Shown: positions 1 to 8,744 of the stretch, in pieces | Numbering within the stretch: position 1 is the first letter of the stretch | Layout: each line of letters begins with the position of its first letter | Source: Ceratopteris richardii | Taxonomy: Eukaryota > Streptophyta > Polypodiopsida > Polypodiales > Pteridaceae | Length of the DNA stretch: 64,000 nt | Direction of reading: 5' to 3' | Assembly: GCA_020310875.1 (NCBI GenBank) | Contig: CM035427.1 | Location: forward strand, 88,378,230 to 88,442,229 | Position numbers and translations under genes: made by a program | The notes under the pieces: model-generated | Databases searched by the model: none | What the model saw: only the letters and a program-made list of their open reading frames with translations | What the model was told of the DNA's origin: nothing

Positions 1-402
1 CACTATGTGGACCCATTTGGAACGATATGCAAATCCCACTACATATGTTTTCGTGGTGAATGGAAAAGTAAGATTTCCCACTTAAAATCATAGCATTTTG
101 TAATGGAGTCTATACCCTTATTGTTAAAATATCTTGCCGATGCACGTAAGGAGAAAGCAAGTGGCGGATTAGATAGGAAGGACCATTATGGGGATAAAGA
201 GGCAAATGAGTTACCCACATAATGCTGCCTACCATTCCATTTCAAGCGAGAGGTGGCTAGCTTAAAACTCTGCACTAAGAAGTTAGCTACTATGTTGTCT
301 TATACATCCATCTAATGATACACTCAATGTTGTGCTCCAAGCTTTTAATTCTTCTTCCTAGTGCTATTTGTGTGCTTTCACAATCCTCCAAATCCAACAT
401 CT
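1..402 (+). other. Unassigned sequence; possible LTR 3' tail
   Basis: No coding frame of note. The last 70 bases, from a GTGCTCCAAGCTT block through a TTCTTCTTCCT run to a final TCCAACA, resemble by eye the 3' end of the Copia-3 LTR found at 43086-43314 (opposite strand). The likeness is partial, so this may be a diverged LTR end of the same family. The rest of the stretch is unrecognised. Confidence 0.25.
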
Positions 403-667
403 AGTTGCTATTAGAGAAGTTTGCTTCTACTCACTTCTTCTTTACACACATATAGTGTGTGCACATGCTTATTTTCAGTAGCTTGCTGCACATTTTTGTT
501 CGTACTTCAAGTCTTGTTGATGTATCGGGTTTTCCTACCTACTACCTCAAGAGGAGAAGTCCTTATAGTTTGTGATATGAGAGAATAATCTATTTTTCAC
601 ATAAATTGAATCCTCTATATTCAGCTTATTGTGTCTTAGAACCCAACACTCACTGATTATTCTTTGT
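403..667 (+). repeat. LTR-like fragment shared with 50520-50790
   Basis: This segment and 50520-50790 share a run of matching blocks in the same order: CACTTCTTCTTTACACACA, then a GCTGCA(C)AT block, then TACTTCAAGT, then an AAGAGG block, and an ending near AACACACACTCA. At 50520 the block precedes a degraded copia gag, so it is probably the 3' part of a copia LTR. Here it lies directly left of the gypsy LTR with no matching coding region. I infer a solo or truncated copy of that LTR; the boundaries are approximate. Confidence 0.4.
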
Positions 668-1360
668 GCAAGGTTCAATCATGGACACAACAAAGACCAT
701 ACTCAAATTCCATGCAACTTTCTATATCTCATGATTGGTTCAAAATTGCAAAAACTAATGCCTCCGTCACTTTTGGAACATGCCAAAACCCCAAGATCTA
801 TTGTCTACTTGCTTGATTTTGACATTCAAAGGCCTTGTTTTGAATTTTTGGCATCATCAATGACATCATCAATTTGTAACTACCGTTGAACACCTATATA
901 AGGAGGGCTTGACTAGATATATCCTAAGTCTTGCCAGTGCTAGTCTTGGGAGCTCAAGGAGTCACAATCTCCAAGTAAGTCCTTTCCAAGTTTTAGTTCG
1001 AGTTTTAGTCTTGCTCCTTTAGCCTTTTTTAGTCTAGTATTGTTGAAAACCCGTCTTGTACTTTTGTAATCTCATAATATGAGATCATTTCTTGCTATTT
1101 CTTGTAATCAATTCATCTCCCTTAAGGGAGTTCTTAAAATTGAGATACCTTGTTTCATACCTATGATTCCGAGGTACAGGATCTCTTGTATCTTTTCTTG
1201 TCCAATTATCCATACCTATCAATCATTGGTTGTGGGAATTCTTGTAACAATTCTATATTCTTGTATTATTTCCCCTGCATGGTGAACTTTTAATCAAAAG
1301 AATATTCTTGAAATCTTATTCAACTCTACTCAGAGGGCATAATCTAGTGCTCCCCTAAGA
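668..1360 (+). repeat. 5' LTR of the split gypsy element
   Basis: Long stretches align with 48206-48876: the CATGGACACAA block near the start, the ACATGCAAAACCC-type block, a TGACATCATCAAT block, an identical TATA region, and an ending GTGCTCCC. A TATA box (CTATATAAGG, 894-903) is conserved in both LTRs. Divergence is high, many substitutions and small indels per 100 bases, so this is an old insertion. The exact first and last bases cannot be fixed because the TG/CA ends have decayed. Confidence 0.75.
894..903 (+). promoter_or_regulatory. TATA box in gypsy 5' LTR
   Basis: CTATATAAGG lies inside a block that is identical in the 3' LTR at 48433-48442, although the surrounding LTR has diverged. 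Its position about one third into the LTR suits the U3/R boundary. Transcription would start roughly 30 bases downstream. Promoter activity is inferred. Confidence 0.5.
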
Positions 1361-1393
1361 TTTTGGCAAGACAGCTGCTATCCAAGACCAAGC

Positions 1394-2440
1394 ATCATGG
1401 AGAACACAATTGAAAAAATTATGGCATCATTTTAGAATCTCTAGTAACAAGTGGAGGACCTGACTAATCGATAGATAAGTTGACATCTCATGCATGTAGA
1501 TGCACTTATTCAATATTTACAAGAACAAATCAAGAATCTTCAAGCAAATGAAGGAAGCATTCAAGTAAATCAATGGCCCAATTATTCATCTTTCATGAAG
1601 GAACCCAAGATTTGCATGCCGAAAAAATTCTATGGTGATCATATAAAGTTCCACTGATTCTTGTAGCAAGTTAGATTGTACATCCATATGTAGCATTCTA
1701 GGTACCTTGATGATGCATCCAAGGTCGATTTTATTGGAACTATGCTCTGTGGTCAAGCAATTTCATGGTTCATCCCAATCTTGGACAAGAACATAGCGAT
1801 CTTCATGACTATGAGGGACTTCTTTGAGAGCTAACCGTCACATTTGGAGATGTAGACACCAATCAAGTGGTAGAAAAAAAACCCCGAAAGCTAATGTCAA
1901 GATAATTGTCTTGCCTCTAATTATGCATCAAAATTTAGGCAATTGATATGTGATCTCACTTGGCATGAGGAGCATTTCATAAGACAATTTAGATGGGGAT
2001 TAAAGAGATCATGTGGAAGACCTTCTACTCATGATGCCCGATCTTAAAACATTGAATGAATACACCATCCAAGTCATTCAATGTGATAACCACCTTTTGA
2101 AAGGAAATAAGAAAAATACTTAGAAGGAAGACTCACCAATGGAAACTCTTCTAGCTCCCTCCTTGATAAAAGCCAATGCTTGAACCTATGCAGATAGATG
2201 TAACTAGGCTCTAGCCTCTAACCCCCAAAGATAGAATAGAGAAGGAGAGAGAACAAGTTATGCCTCTATTGTGGAAACCTTGGGCATATTGCAGTTAATT
2301 GTCCCAATGAGAGAGCAAACTCCAAATTCGTAGTCATCCTTATAGAGAGTAGGGAAGCGAGAAAGTCCAGTTGTAAAAGAGATTGTATAGCTAGACCATC
2401 ATATAAGGAATGATCTCATAATTCTAGAAACATCCCTTTC
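1394..2440 (+). pseudogene. gag pseudogene (Ty3/gypsy)
   Basis: Gag packages the element RNA into cytoplasmic particles. The frame opens with ATG at 1394 (MENTIEKIMASF) and is cut by many stops, but gag features are readable. They include a capsid-like stretch around 1600-2050 and a CCHC knuckle at 2261-2302 reading CLYCGNLGHIAVNC (C-x2-C-x4-H-x4-C). A basic segment rich in R/K/E precedes the knuckle. No open frame longer than a few dozen codons survives, so it cannot make protein. Confidence 0.7.
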
Positions 2441-2499
2441 CCCTGCCAGGTTGATCATGCCTAGGAAGATCCTTTCCCTTACAACTTTAGTGAACTTGA

Positions 2500-2800
2500 G
2501 AGCCATCCTCATGTTTTATTGATGAAGGATTGGTAAAGAAACATAAGGTTTGAGTACTTCAAAAGAACATATTAGTAATAACTAAAGTAGTAGATGGAAG
2601 ATCTCTAGCATTTGGGAATATTATCAAGGAAACTACAACATTAAGACTAAATCTTGGTGATCATGATTCTTAGATATATTTCAATGTAATGTCAAGCTCG
2701 ATAAGCCCTTTTATTATTGGAATTCCTTGGCTAAAGAAACATAATCCAAAAATTAATTGGGGAAAGAACAAGATCACTTGTCACAATATCTAGAAGAACC
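2500..2800 (+). pseudogene. Aspartic protease remnant (Ty3/gypsy)
   Basis: The C-terminal part of the retroviral-type protease is recognisable at about 2680-2790 from the motif IIGIPWLKKHNPKINW, the flap-distal ILGMPWL-type block that ends this domain in plant gypsy elements. The catalytic DSG is not legible. Several stops interrupt the frame. The domain would have cleaved the polyprotein. Confidence 0.55.
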
Positions 2801-2989
2801 CGACATATGTAGGAGCTGAAACCTTCATACATCAAATAAGGAAGGAGCCAACATATATGATCTATGCCATACCAACTCAAGAGTCCAAGAAAGATGATCT
2901 AGTGAAGCTATCTAGTGAGTACTAGAATTTTTAAGACCATTTTAAAAAGAAGAATGCAGATATCCTCTCGGAGTATATACCTTATGATT

Positions 2990-3860
2990 ATGCCATAGAA
3001 CTTCAAGGAGTGCAACCAACCTTTGGACAAATCTACAGATTATCCCTCGAGGAGCTTATAGAATGACACAAGCATATTGATGGGAATGAAGCCAAGGGGT
3101 TTATCAGACACTCAAAGTCTCTTGCAAGAGCCCCTATCCTATTTGTAAAGAAGAAGGATGGGACTCTCTTAATGTGTGTACACAATCATGGATTGAATTG
3201 AATCACTATTAAAAACAGAGATCCACTACCACTTACATCAGAGCTCTTGGAACACCTTGGAAAAGAAAAGTTAAGGAAGATTGACCTTCGAGGATCTTAC
3301 AATCTAGTCAAGATCAAAGAAGGAGACAAATGGAATAAAACATTTCGAACAAGGTATGGGCATTTTGAATATGTAGTTATGCCATTTGGTCTCATGAATG
3401 CTTTAGCCACCTTTCAACATATGATGAATGATATCTTTCAAGAATATTTAGATGAAGTAGATGATATCTTGATATTCTTCAAAAATCTAGAGGAGCACGA
3501 GCATCATGTAAAGATAGTTCTAGAGAAACTAAGAGAAAAAGCTTTTTATGAAAAATTGGAGAAGTGTTCTTTCCATCAGACATGAGTGGAATTTTTAGGG
3601 TACATTGTGTCAAAGAATGGAATTTTTATGGACCCTAAGAAGATTGAGACAATCCTTGATTAGCAACCACCTTCATTTGTTGGAGATGTACAATACTTTA
3701 TAGGGTTTGCCAATTTTTATAGGATATTTATCAAAGATTACTTCAAGATAGTGACACTATAACCAAGCTTACAAGAAACACAAAATTCTCATGGAACAAA
3801 GAAGCAAAAAAATATTTTTTGAACTTGAAATAAGCATGCACCACTACTCCAATTCTAGTT
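2990..3860 (+). pseudogene. Reverse transcriptase remnant (Ty3/gypsy)
   Basis: Fingers and palm motifs are present: [11 protein letters not shown], the first catalytic Asp in KIDLRGSYNLVKI, TRYGHFEYVVMPFGLMNA, and the palm block ending DDILIFFKN. The best open piece is 3247-3585 (112 aa). The usual YxDD loop is damaged: the residues before DDILIF are reduced to EVDD, implying a short deletion at the active site. Stops before and after show it is inactive. Confidence 0.75.
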
Positions 3861-3869
3861 TATCCTAAT

Positions 3870-4260
3870 TTAACCAAGCCTTTTTACCTAGACATAGATG
3901 CATAAGGCTCTGCCTTGGGGGCCACTGTATTCCAACATGGGGATGATGGACACCTACATCCAATTGCATATCATTCAAGGAGATTCTACCCTCCATAGAT
4001 AAGTTATGAAGCCCGTGATAAAGAACTTATTACGATAATGCATGTGTTTGATACCTTGCATCACCATTTAGAAGGAGAAGCCCATAAGGTTAATGTGTAC
4101 ATAGATCATAAGAATTTAGCGTACTTTATGACTAGCCACATCCTCAACAAAAGGCAATCTTTATGGAATAACTTTGTATCCAGGTTTGATTTTCTAATTA
4201 TGTACCATCTAGGATGCTTCTAATCTCAATTAGATGCCTTAGCAAGAAGATCTTACTTTG
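3870..4260 (+). pseudogene. RNase H remnant (Ty3/gypsy)
   Basis: The block reads from PFYLDIDA through GATVFQHGDDG, PIAYHSRRFYPP and YEARDKELITIM to an HKVNVYIDHKNLAYFM motif and RQSLWNNFVSRFDF, the standard RNase H plus connection of plant gypsy pol. Two stops lie inside. It would have removed the RNA strand of the RNA:DNA hybrid. Confidence 0.7.
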
Positions 4261-4592
4261 AACCAAAGAAAGTTGAAGAGGCTTTTGAGTAGTATATTAA
4301 TCAAGGCTGAACATCTCCAATTAGTAGGTATCTCTTCAAGACATAAAAAAGATTCAGCCTCGACCCATCTGATTCGTGAGACTCTACCACATGAGGAATT
4401 GTTTTATAACTTCAAGCAAAAAATTCAAGAAGGGAAATTTCATGAAGTAAATGAGCTCAAAGAAAAGGATGGGTTTCTCGTCCATAAGAACTTGTTGAAT
4501 GTGCCTCCAAGAAAGTCTAGGATCCAAGTACTGTAACAACATCATGTTAATCTTGCAATAGTATGTTTTCGAGTGAATAAAACAATAGCTCC
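4258..4592 (+). pseudogene. Integrase N-terminal remnant, cut at ~4592
   Basis: The open piece 4258-4536 ends KFHEVNELKEKDGFLVHKNL and VPPRKSRIQVL, typical of the region just before the integrase zinc finger. Past a stop, QHHVNLAI and VNKTIA remain legible to about 4590. Gypsy similarity then ends and sequence shared with 38919 onward begins. This is the left edge of the large insertion. Confidence 0.65.
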
Positions 4593-4919
4593 TCTTGGAC
4601 CACGTCATTATACCTCTAAGAAAGTGCAAAGCATTAACGTTACAACAAATACCAAATAAGTCATACTTATGTAACAATTGACTGAAGCATTGACTTTTCA
4701 TGCATACAAAGGAAGTGAAGGAAATAGTGCTATTGTTTCGATAAAAATAGTCAAAAAATTTTGAGTGATGAAAATAGAAGATGAGTGTTGATAAAAATAG
4801 AAGATGAGTGTTGCTTCGACGATGTGATATGTCCATAAAAAAAGCATCGCTTGCTTTATTGAATGCCAATATAAATATGACAACTTCAAATCTCACAACT
4901 TCTATTTGGTGAAGATGAT
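4593..4919 (+). repeat. Left native flank of the tandem array
   Basis: This unit-external sequence is also present at 38919-40074, there interrupted and partly longer. Shared blocks include CTCCTCTTGGACC, CAAATAAGTCATACT, AGTGAAGGAAATAG and AAAAAAAGCATCGCTTGC. A 23-bp stretch, ATAAAAATAGAAGATGAGTG and the three bases after it, is doubled here (about 4769-4817) but single at 39575-39600. The sequence runs unbroken into the first unit across GATGAT/TTATCC, as it does at 40075. No coding capacity is evident. Confidence 0.7.
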
Positions 4920-5507
4920 TTATCCACCATCAAATGCTCATGAAGGAATTGATGATAGAACGATCTATTATTCTGCGGAATCTGAAGTACATTCTAATTT
5001 TTTTTCCATGATCTGCTGTACTATTACATCTTATAGACAACTTGTTTGCGGACTCAATCAATCTTTACCATTCATTTTTCACGACTTCTGAACATTATAT
5101 ATCTACGCATGAACTTGCGATCTCTGATGCGTGATCACTTCCATATCTTTCATATTTATGTTCCAATGAAATCATACTTTAAATTCTATAGGAAAAGCGA
5201 TTGTAGCGAATGTATATGAAGTTACTTACTCTGCCAATTTCTATTATTGCAACTTAGAAGACATAGTTGCATAAAATTTCGCATCAACTATTAATGGATT
5301 CAGAAGTTTTTATCAGTTCGGAGGAAGCCATTATGTAATGAATTGAACCTTCTACGTATATATGAACATATGGTGAGATTTCCATTGAGCCATGGTCTTT
5401 AATACTAAGTGTATTATCTTTATGAACAATAAATTGCAACTCAGGTACACATAATTTCAATTTTCTTGCATATGAATTGACAAAGTTATCAAATAGTCAC
5501 AGGCTTC

Positions 5508-5512
5508 CTTGT
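5508..5512. repeat. Target-site duplication CTTGT, left copy
   Basis: CTTGT precedes the TGTTGG start of Copia-1; the same five bases follow its final AACA at 12089-12093. Uninterrupted units read CTTCCTTGTGAGCGCTA here, which confirms the target site. Confidence 0.95.
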
Positions 5513-5675
5513 TGTTGGAGAAACACTCACTAATTGAACATATATTTGAAGGTCAAATCTTAGAAAGAAAACCCCATGCCTATGTGAAGGGACAAATTCA
5601 CAAGTGTATCATATTTGTAAAGTTAGTTCACTTTAGTTCTATAAGTTTTTTAAAAGTCACGGGAATGAGAAAATC

Positions 5676-5683
5676 TATATAAG
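5676..5683 (+). promoter_or_regulatory. TATA box of Copia-1 LTR
   Basis: TATATAAG within AAATCTATATAAGTTAG, conserved in the 3' LTR. The start of transcription would fall near 5710, which places the palindromic repeats at 5928-6211 in the transcribed leader. Inferred from position and motif only. Confidence 0.55.
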
Positions 5684-5927
5684 TTAGTTTGTATTAACTG
5701 ACGCGGCGAGAGAGAAGAAGTGGAAGAGAGTGATAGAAGAGAAAAGGAGTTCATTTTATACGACTGAGTATAGTCGGGCTTCTCTGAGTGAGAAAGCATC
5801 TGTAAAACTTCTGAGTTTTCATAGCTATGAGAAAGAACTGAGTAAAGTTCTGTGTATGAGTCTCTCTCCATCATCTCCATGCTTGCCTACTGTGTGATGA
5901 ATTCAAAAGTTCAAGTTTTCCAAGCAA

Positions 5928-6211
5928 TTCGATGCCTGACATCGAGTTTGTGTTGATAAGTCATTATTTTCATTCTCTATGTGTTAACTATTGTTGAATC
6001 TTTTAAAAACATGAGATTTGTGGAGCAACTCAATGCGTAGCATCGAGTTTCAGCATAAAGTCGATGCCTGGCATCGACTTCCCACATAAAGTGGTCTTAT
6101 TCGTGTGTGTGTGTAAAAGAGGCTATTTCTGGTGCAAAAGAGGCTAAAAAAGCTCAAAGTCGATGCCTGGCATTGACCTTGGCTGAAATTCGATGCTAGG
6201 CATCGGATTTT
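5928..6211. repeat. Five palindromic TCGATGCC/GGCATCGA motifs in the LTR leader
   Basis: Copies at 5928-5946, 6029-6047, 6058-6080, 6157-6179 and 6187-6211. The best, at 6058-6080, has perfect 11-base arms (AAGTCGATGCC and GGCATCGACTT) around one T. The others have one to three mismatches. The 3' LTR has five matching copies at about 11433-11719. In RNA each could form a short hairpin; in DNA each is a dyad that could bind a dimeric protein. Function unknown. Confidence 0.85.
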
Positions 6212-6581
6212 TTATTTTTAGACACCCAGGATTACTAAAACAGGAAAAAATTCCACTTTTGGAAGTCATACAGGGTGATCTTGTGAAGGCCATAACTTGA
6301 GTTCTAGAGATCCGTTTGATGCATATGATAGCTTGTTGGAAAGCTCTACTCTTCTAGTTTCAGTCTATAAAATATCTTGGAGAAATAATATTTGAGCTAA
6401 TAGAAATTAGCAAAATACTGAAGGTATGTCATTTTAGTGACTAGGAATTTCTGTAGAAGCAAAGTTCTCACTTTTGGCTATCATTTCTCAAAGTTTGGAG
6501 TGGCAATGAGTTAATGGTGACCATAGAGGTGTTCTAGTGTCACATTAATTCATTTCTTGTGGTGTTTCATACATCAACAAG

Positions 6582-6592
6582 TGGTATCAGAG
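6582..6592 (+). other. Copia-1 primer binding site (initiator Met tRNA)
   Basis: TGGTATCAGAG begins two bases after the 5' LTR. It matches the complement of the initiator-methionine tRNA 3' end, the usual minus-strand primer of plant copia elements. Confidence 0.9.
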
Positions 6593-6790
6593 TAGAAAGG
6601 TCCTAAAGAGCAAAAGGCGGCAAAGGTACGAGAAGTTTTGGAAAGTTTTCCATTAAAGTTTCAAAGGTGAAGCATTTGAATACACAAGGCATCAAAAGAT
6701 GACTTTCAAAGTATCCTCATACACAAAGAACTTCAAAAGGTATTATCCTTTATTCTTTAAGCTCACAGGTTGCAGCAGAAGGCAAGGAGT

Positions 6791-7828
6791 ATGGCAGATC
6801 ATATCTCCATTGACAAACTGGACAGAGATAATTACCCGGCATGGGTAATGAGAATGGAAGCCTTACTTATGAGTAATGATCTCATGATATATGTTACAGG
6901 TGAAGAAGAGAAGCCAGTATTTGAAGATGAAAGCTGACCAAAGAAAGAAGAACTAGATGCTTTAAAGCATTGGCAGAAGAAGGGTGCAAGTGCAAAAGCC
7001 TACATCTACAATACAATCTCTGATCATTTGCTACCACACATAAGAGGATTGGAATCATCTGAAGATATATGGAATGCATTGGAGTATCATTTCCAAAGTA
7101 CTACCAAAGCAAGGAAAGCAAGTCTATGGTCAGAGTTTACAACATTCAAGAAGAAGCCAAGTCAAAGTATTAGTGATTATGTCACTAAGATGAAGGATCT
7201 AGCAAATAGTCTTGGATCCATAGATGAAGATGTTGAAGATCACAGATTGATTGCTTAGCTACTTGCAGGTTTGAGAGGGGATGAAAGGTGGAAACCTTTT
7301 GTCTTATCAATAGAACTTTCATTAAATCATTATGTTCCAGATTTGAACCAGTTGCTTGGTTTGATGCTCACATATGAGCAAGACTTGAAGGGAGATGGAG
7401 ATAAAGGACAAAGTTCTGCAATGTACATGAAGAACAAGAAGAAAGGAGATAAAGGTAAAGCAAAGGATGAAGAGGAGTCTAGTTCTCAAGCTTATTATGC
7501 AAGAGGTAAAGGCACTGGCAGAGGAAGACCAAGAGGTTTTGGAAGAGGAAGAGGTAATCAAAATAACAACAAGAAGGCTTGCTGGATCTGTGGATTGAGT
7601 AATCATTTGGCTCATGACTGTTGGCACAACCAACAAGGATCAAACCAGAATCAAAACAACAATAGCAGAGGTTGAGGTGGAAGATATCAAAGTAATTTTC
7701 AAAGAGGTAGACAAAGTCAAAGAGGAGGCTATGGTAGAGGTGGAGGAAGAAGTTGGGGACAGAATCAATCCTACAACACCACCTACTACAATTATGCAAA
7801 TGACACACAGAATGAAAGTCATACATCA
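6791..7828 (+). pseudogene. Copia-1 gag (three nonsense codons)
   Basis: Gag forms the particle that encloses the element RNA. The start ATG at 6791 (MADHISIDKLDRDNYPAWVM) fits the copia gag opening, and LDRDNYPAW is the expected N-terminal motif. The reading frame is continuous from here into protease near 8120 apart from stops at codons 49 (6935), 156 (7256) and 295 (7673). A GRGRG-rich RNA-binding segment precedes the CCHC knuckle CWICGLSNHLAHDC at residues 264-277. Each nonsense codon looks like a single substitution. Confidence 0.9.
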
Positions 7829-8739
7829 TTGATGATGAACTCAATCAACACATCAGATAAAGAAGATCTAAAGGTATTTTACATTGACTCTGGATGTTCT
7901 AATCATTTGTCAGGAAACATAGAATTGATGTCAGAATTGGAAAAAGGCATTTCTAGTCACACAGTTCAAACTAGTGATAATACAAGACATAGTGCACATT
8001 CAATTGGAAAAGTGAAATGCAAGAGTGGAGCAGATTTGCTAACCAATGTTTTGTATGTTCCTACAATACCTAAAAACTTGATTAGTGTGGGACAGATAGT
8101 TGAAAAAGGTTTCAAGTTAGGTTTACAAATGAAGGAGTATTTGTTGAAGATCCAGAGAATGGATATAATCAGATTGTTTGTGGTAAGAAAGAAGGTAGAC
8201 TCTTTACTTTAAGAGTACAAGGGAACATTGGTCAAGCTTTGCTCACACATGGTGAAGCAGTGATTACAGAACTTGATCTCTGGCATAAGAGATTAGGTCA
8301 TTTCAATGAAAGAGGAATGAAAGCTATGGTTGCTAATCAGTCTGTACTCGGATTACCAAATGTGCAGAGTCAACATATGGTTTATAAATGCGAAGCATGT
8401 CAAATGGGAAAAGCACACAGGTTACCATTTCAAAAGAAAGGATTCAAACATGATGGAGTACTTGAGCTCATTCATACAGATGTATGGGGACCAACAAAAG
8501 AAGGATCTATCAGTGGCTCAAGGTATTACGTTCTTTTCATTGATGATGCTACAAGATGGATAACATTATATGTTTTGAAGGAAAGATCAGAAGTGTTTGG
8601 AGCTTTCAAGCATTTTGATGCATATGCAGAGAGAGTCACAGGTCAAAAGCTTAAAAGACTGAGGTCTGATGGAGGAGAGAATACTTCTCCCAAGAGTTCA
8701 ATGATTATCTTTGGAATGCAGGTATTAAGAGGGAAATAA
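7829..8739 (+). pseudogene. Copia-1 protease and integrase core (frameshifted)
   Basis: Protease follows gag in the same frame, with catalytic Asp in FYIDSGCSNHLSGN (codon 366 from the gag ATG) and VLYVPTIPKNLISVGQ. A frameshift near 8122 moves the frame to that of 8239-8739. That piece holds the GAG-pre-integrase HHCC region (LWHKRLGHFNE, CEACQMGKAH) and the first two catalytic Asp residues in IHTDVWGP and LRSDGGE. A second frameshift at about 8680 and a TGA at 8742 separate this from the C-terminal half. Together they would cut the polyprotein and insert the cDNA into the chromosome. Confidence 0.9.
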
Positions 8740-8744
8740 CTTGA

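Larger units (their letters stand above)
668..4592 (+). mobile_element. Ty3/gypsy chromovirus, left half (LTR to early integrase)
   Basis: This is the left part of an LTR retrotransposon that would copy itself through reverse transcription of its own RNA. In order it shows a 5' LTR, gag with zinc knuckle, protease, reverse transcriptase, RNase H and the start of integrase, all on the plus strand and all broken by stops. Domain order RT-RNase H-integrase is the Ty3/gypsy order. Homology stops near 4592 inside the integrase N-terminal region. It resumes near 47088, and the matching 3' LTR is at 48206-48876. About 40 residues of integrase around the break are not found on either side, so the insertion was accompanied by loss or heavy decay. 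The outer LTR edge is estimated. Confidence 0.8.
5513..6579 (+). repeat. Copia-1 5' LTR
   Basis: Begins TGTTGGAGAAACACTC and ends ATACATCAACA, the TG...CA ends of an LTR. It aligns along its whole length with 11020-12088, with few substitutions and small indels. It contains a TATA box and, downstream of it, five copies of a palindromic motif. It would drive transcription of the element in the nucleus. Confidence 0.95.

Noticed and set aside
4384..4896. 170-aa and 63-aa minus-strand frames over the gypsy/array-flank junction
   Set aside because: They cross the boundary between two unrelated sequences and show no domain.
5650..5880. 76-aa minus-strand frame repeated at 11146-11388
   Set aside because: Both copies are the two LTRs of Copia-1, and the frame is on the strand opposite to the element; conservation is due to LTR duplication.
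7322..7844. Several overlapping frames in the gag region of Copia-1, both strands
   Set aside because: Shadows of the low-complexity, purine-rich gag C-terminus.
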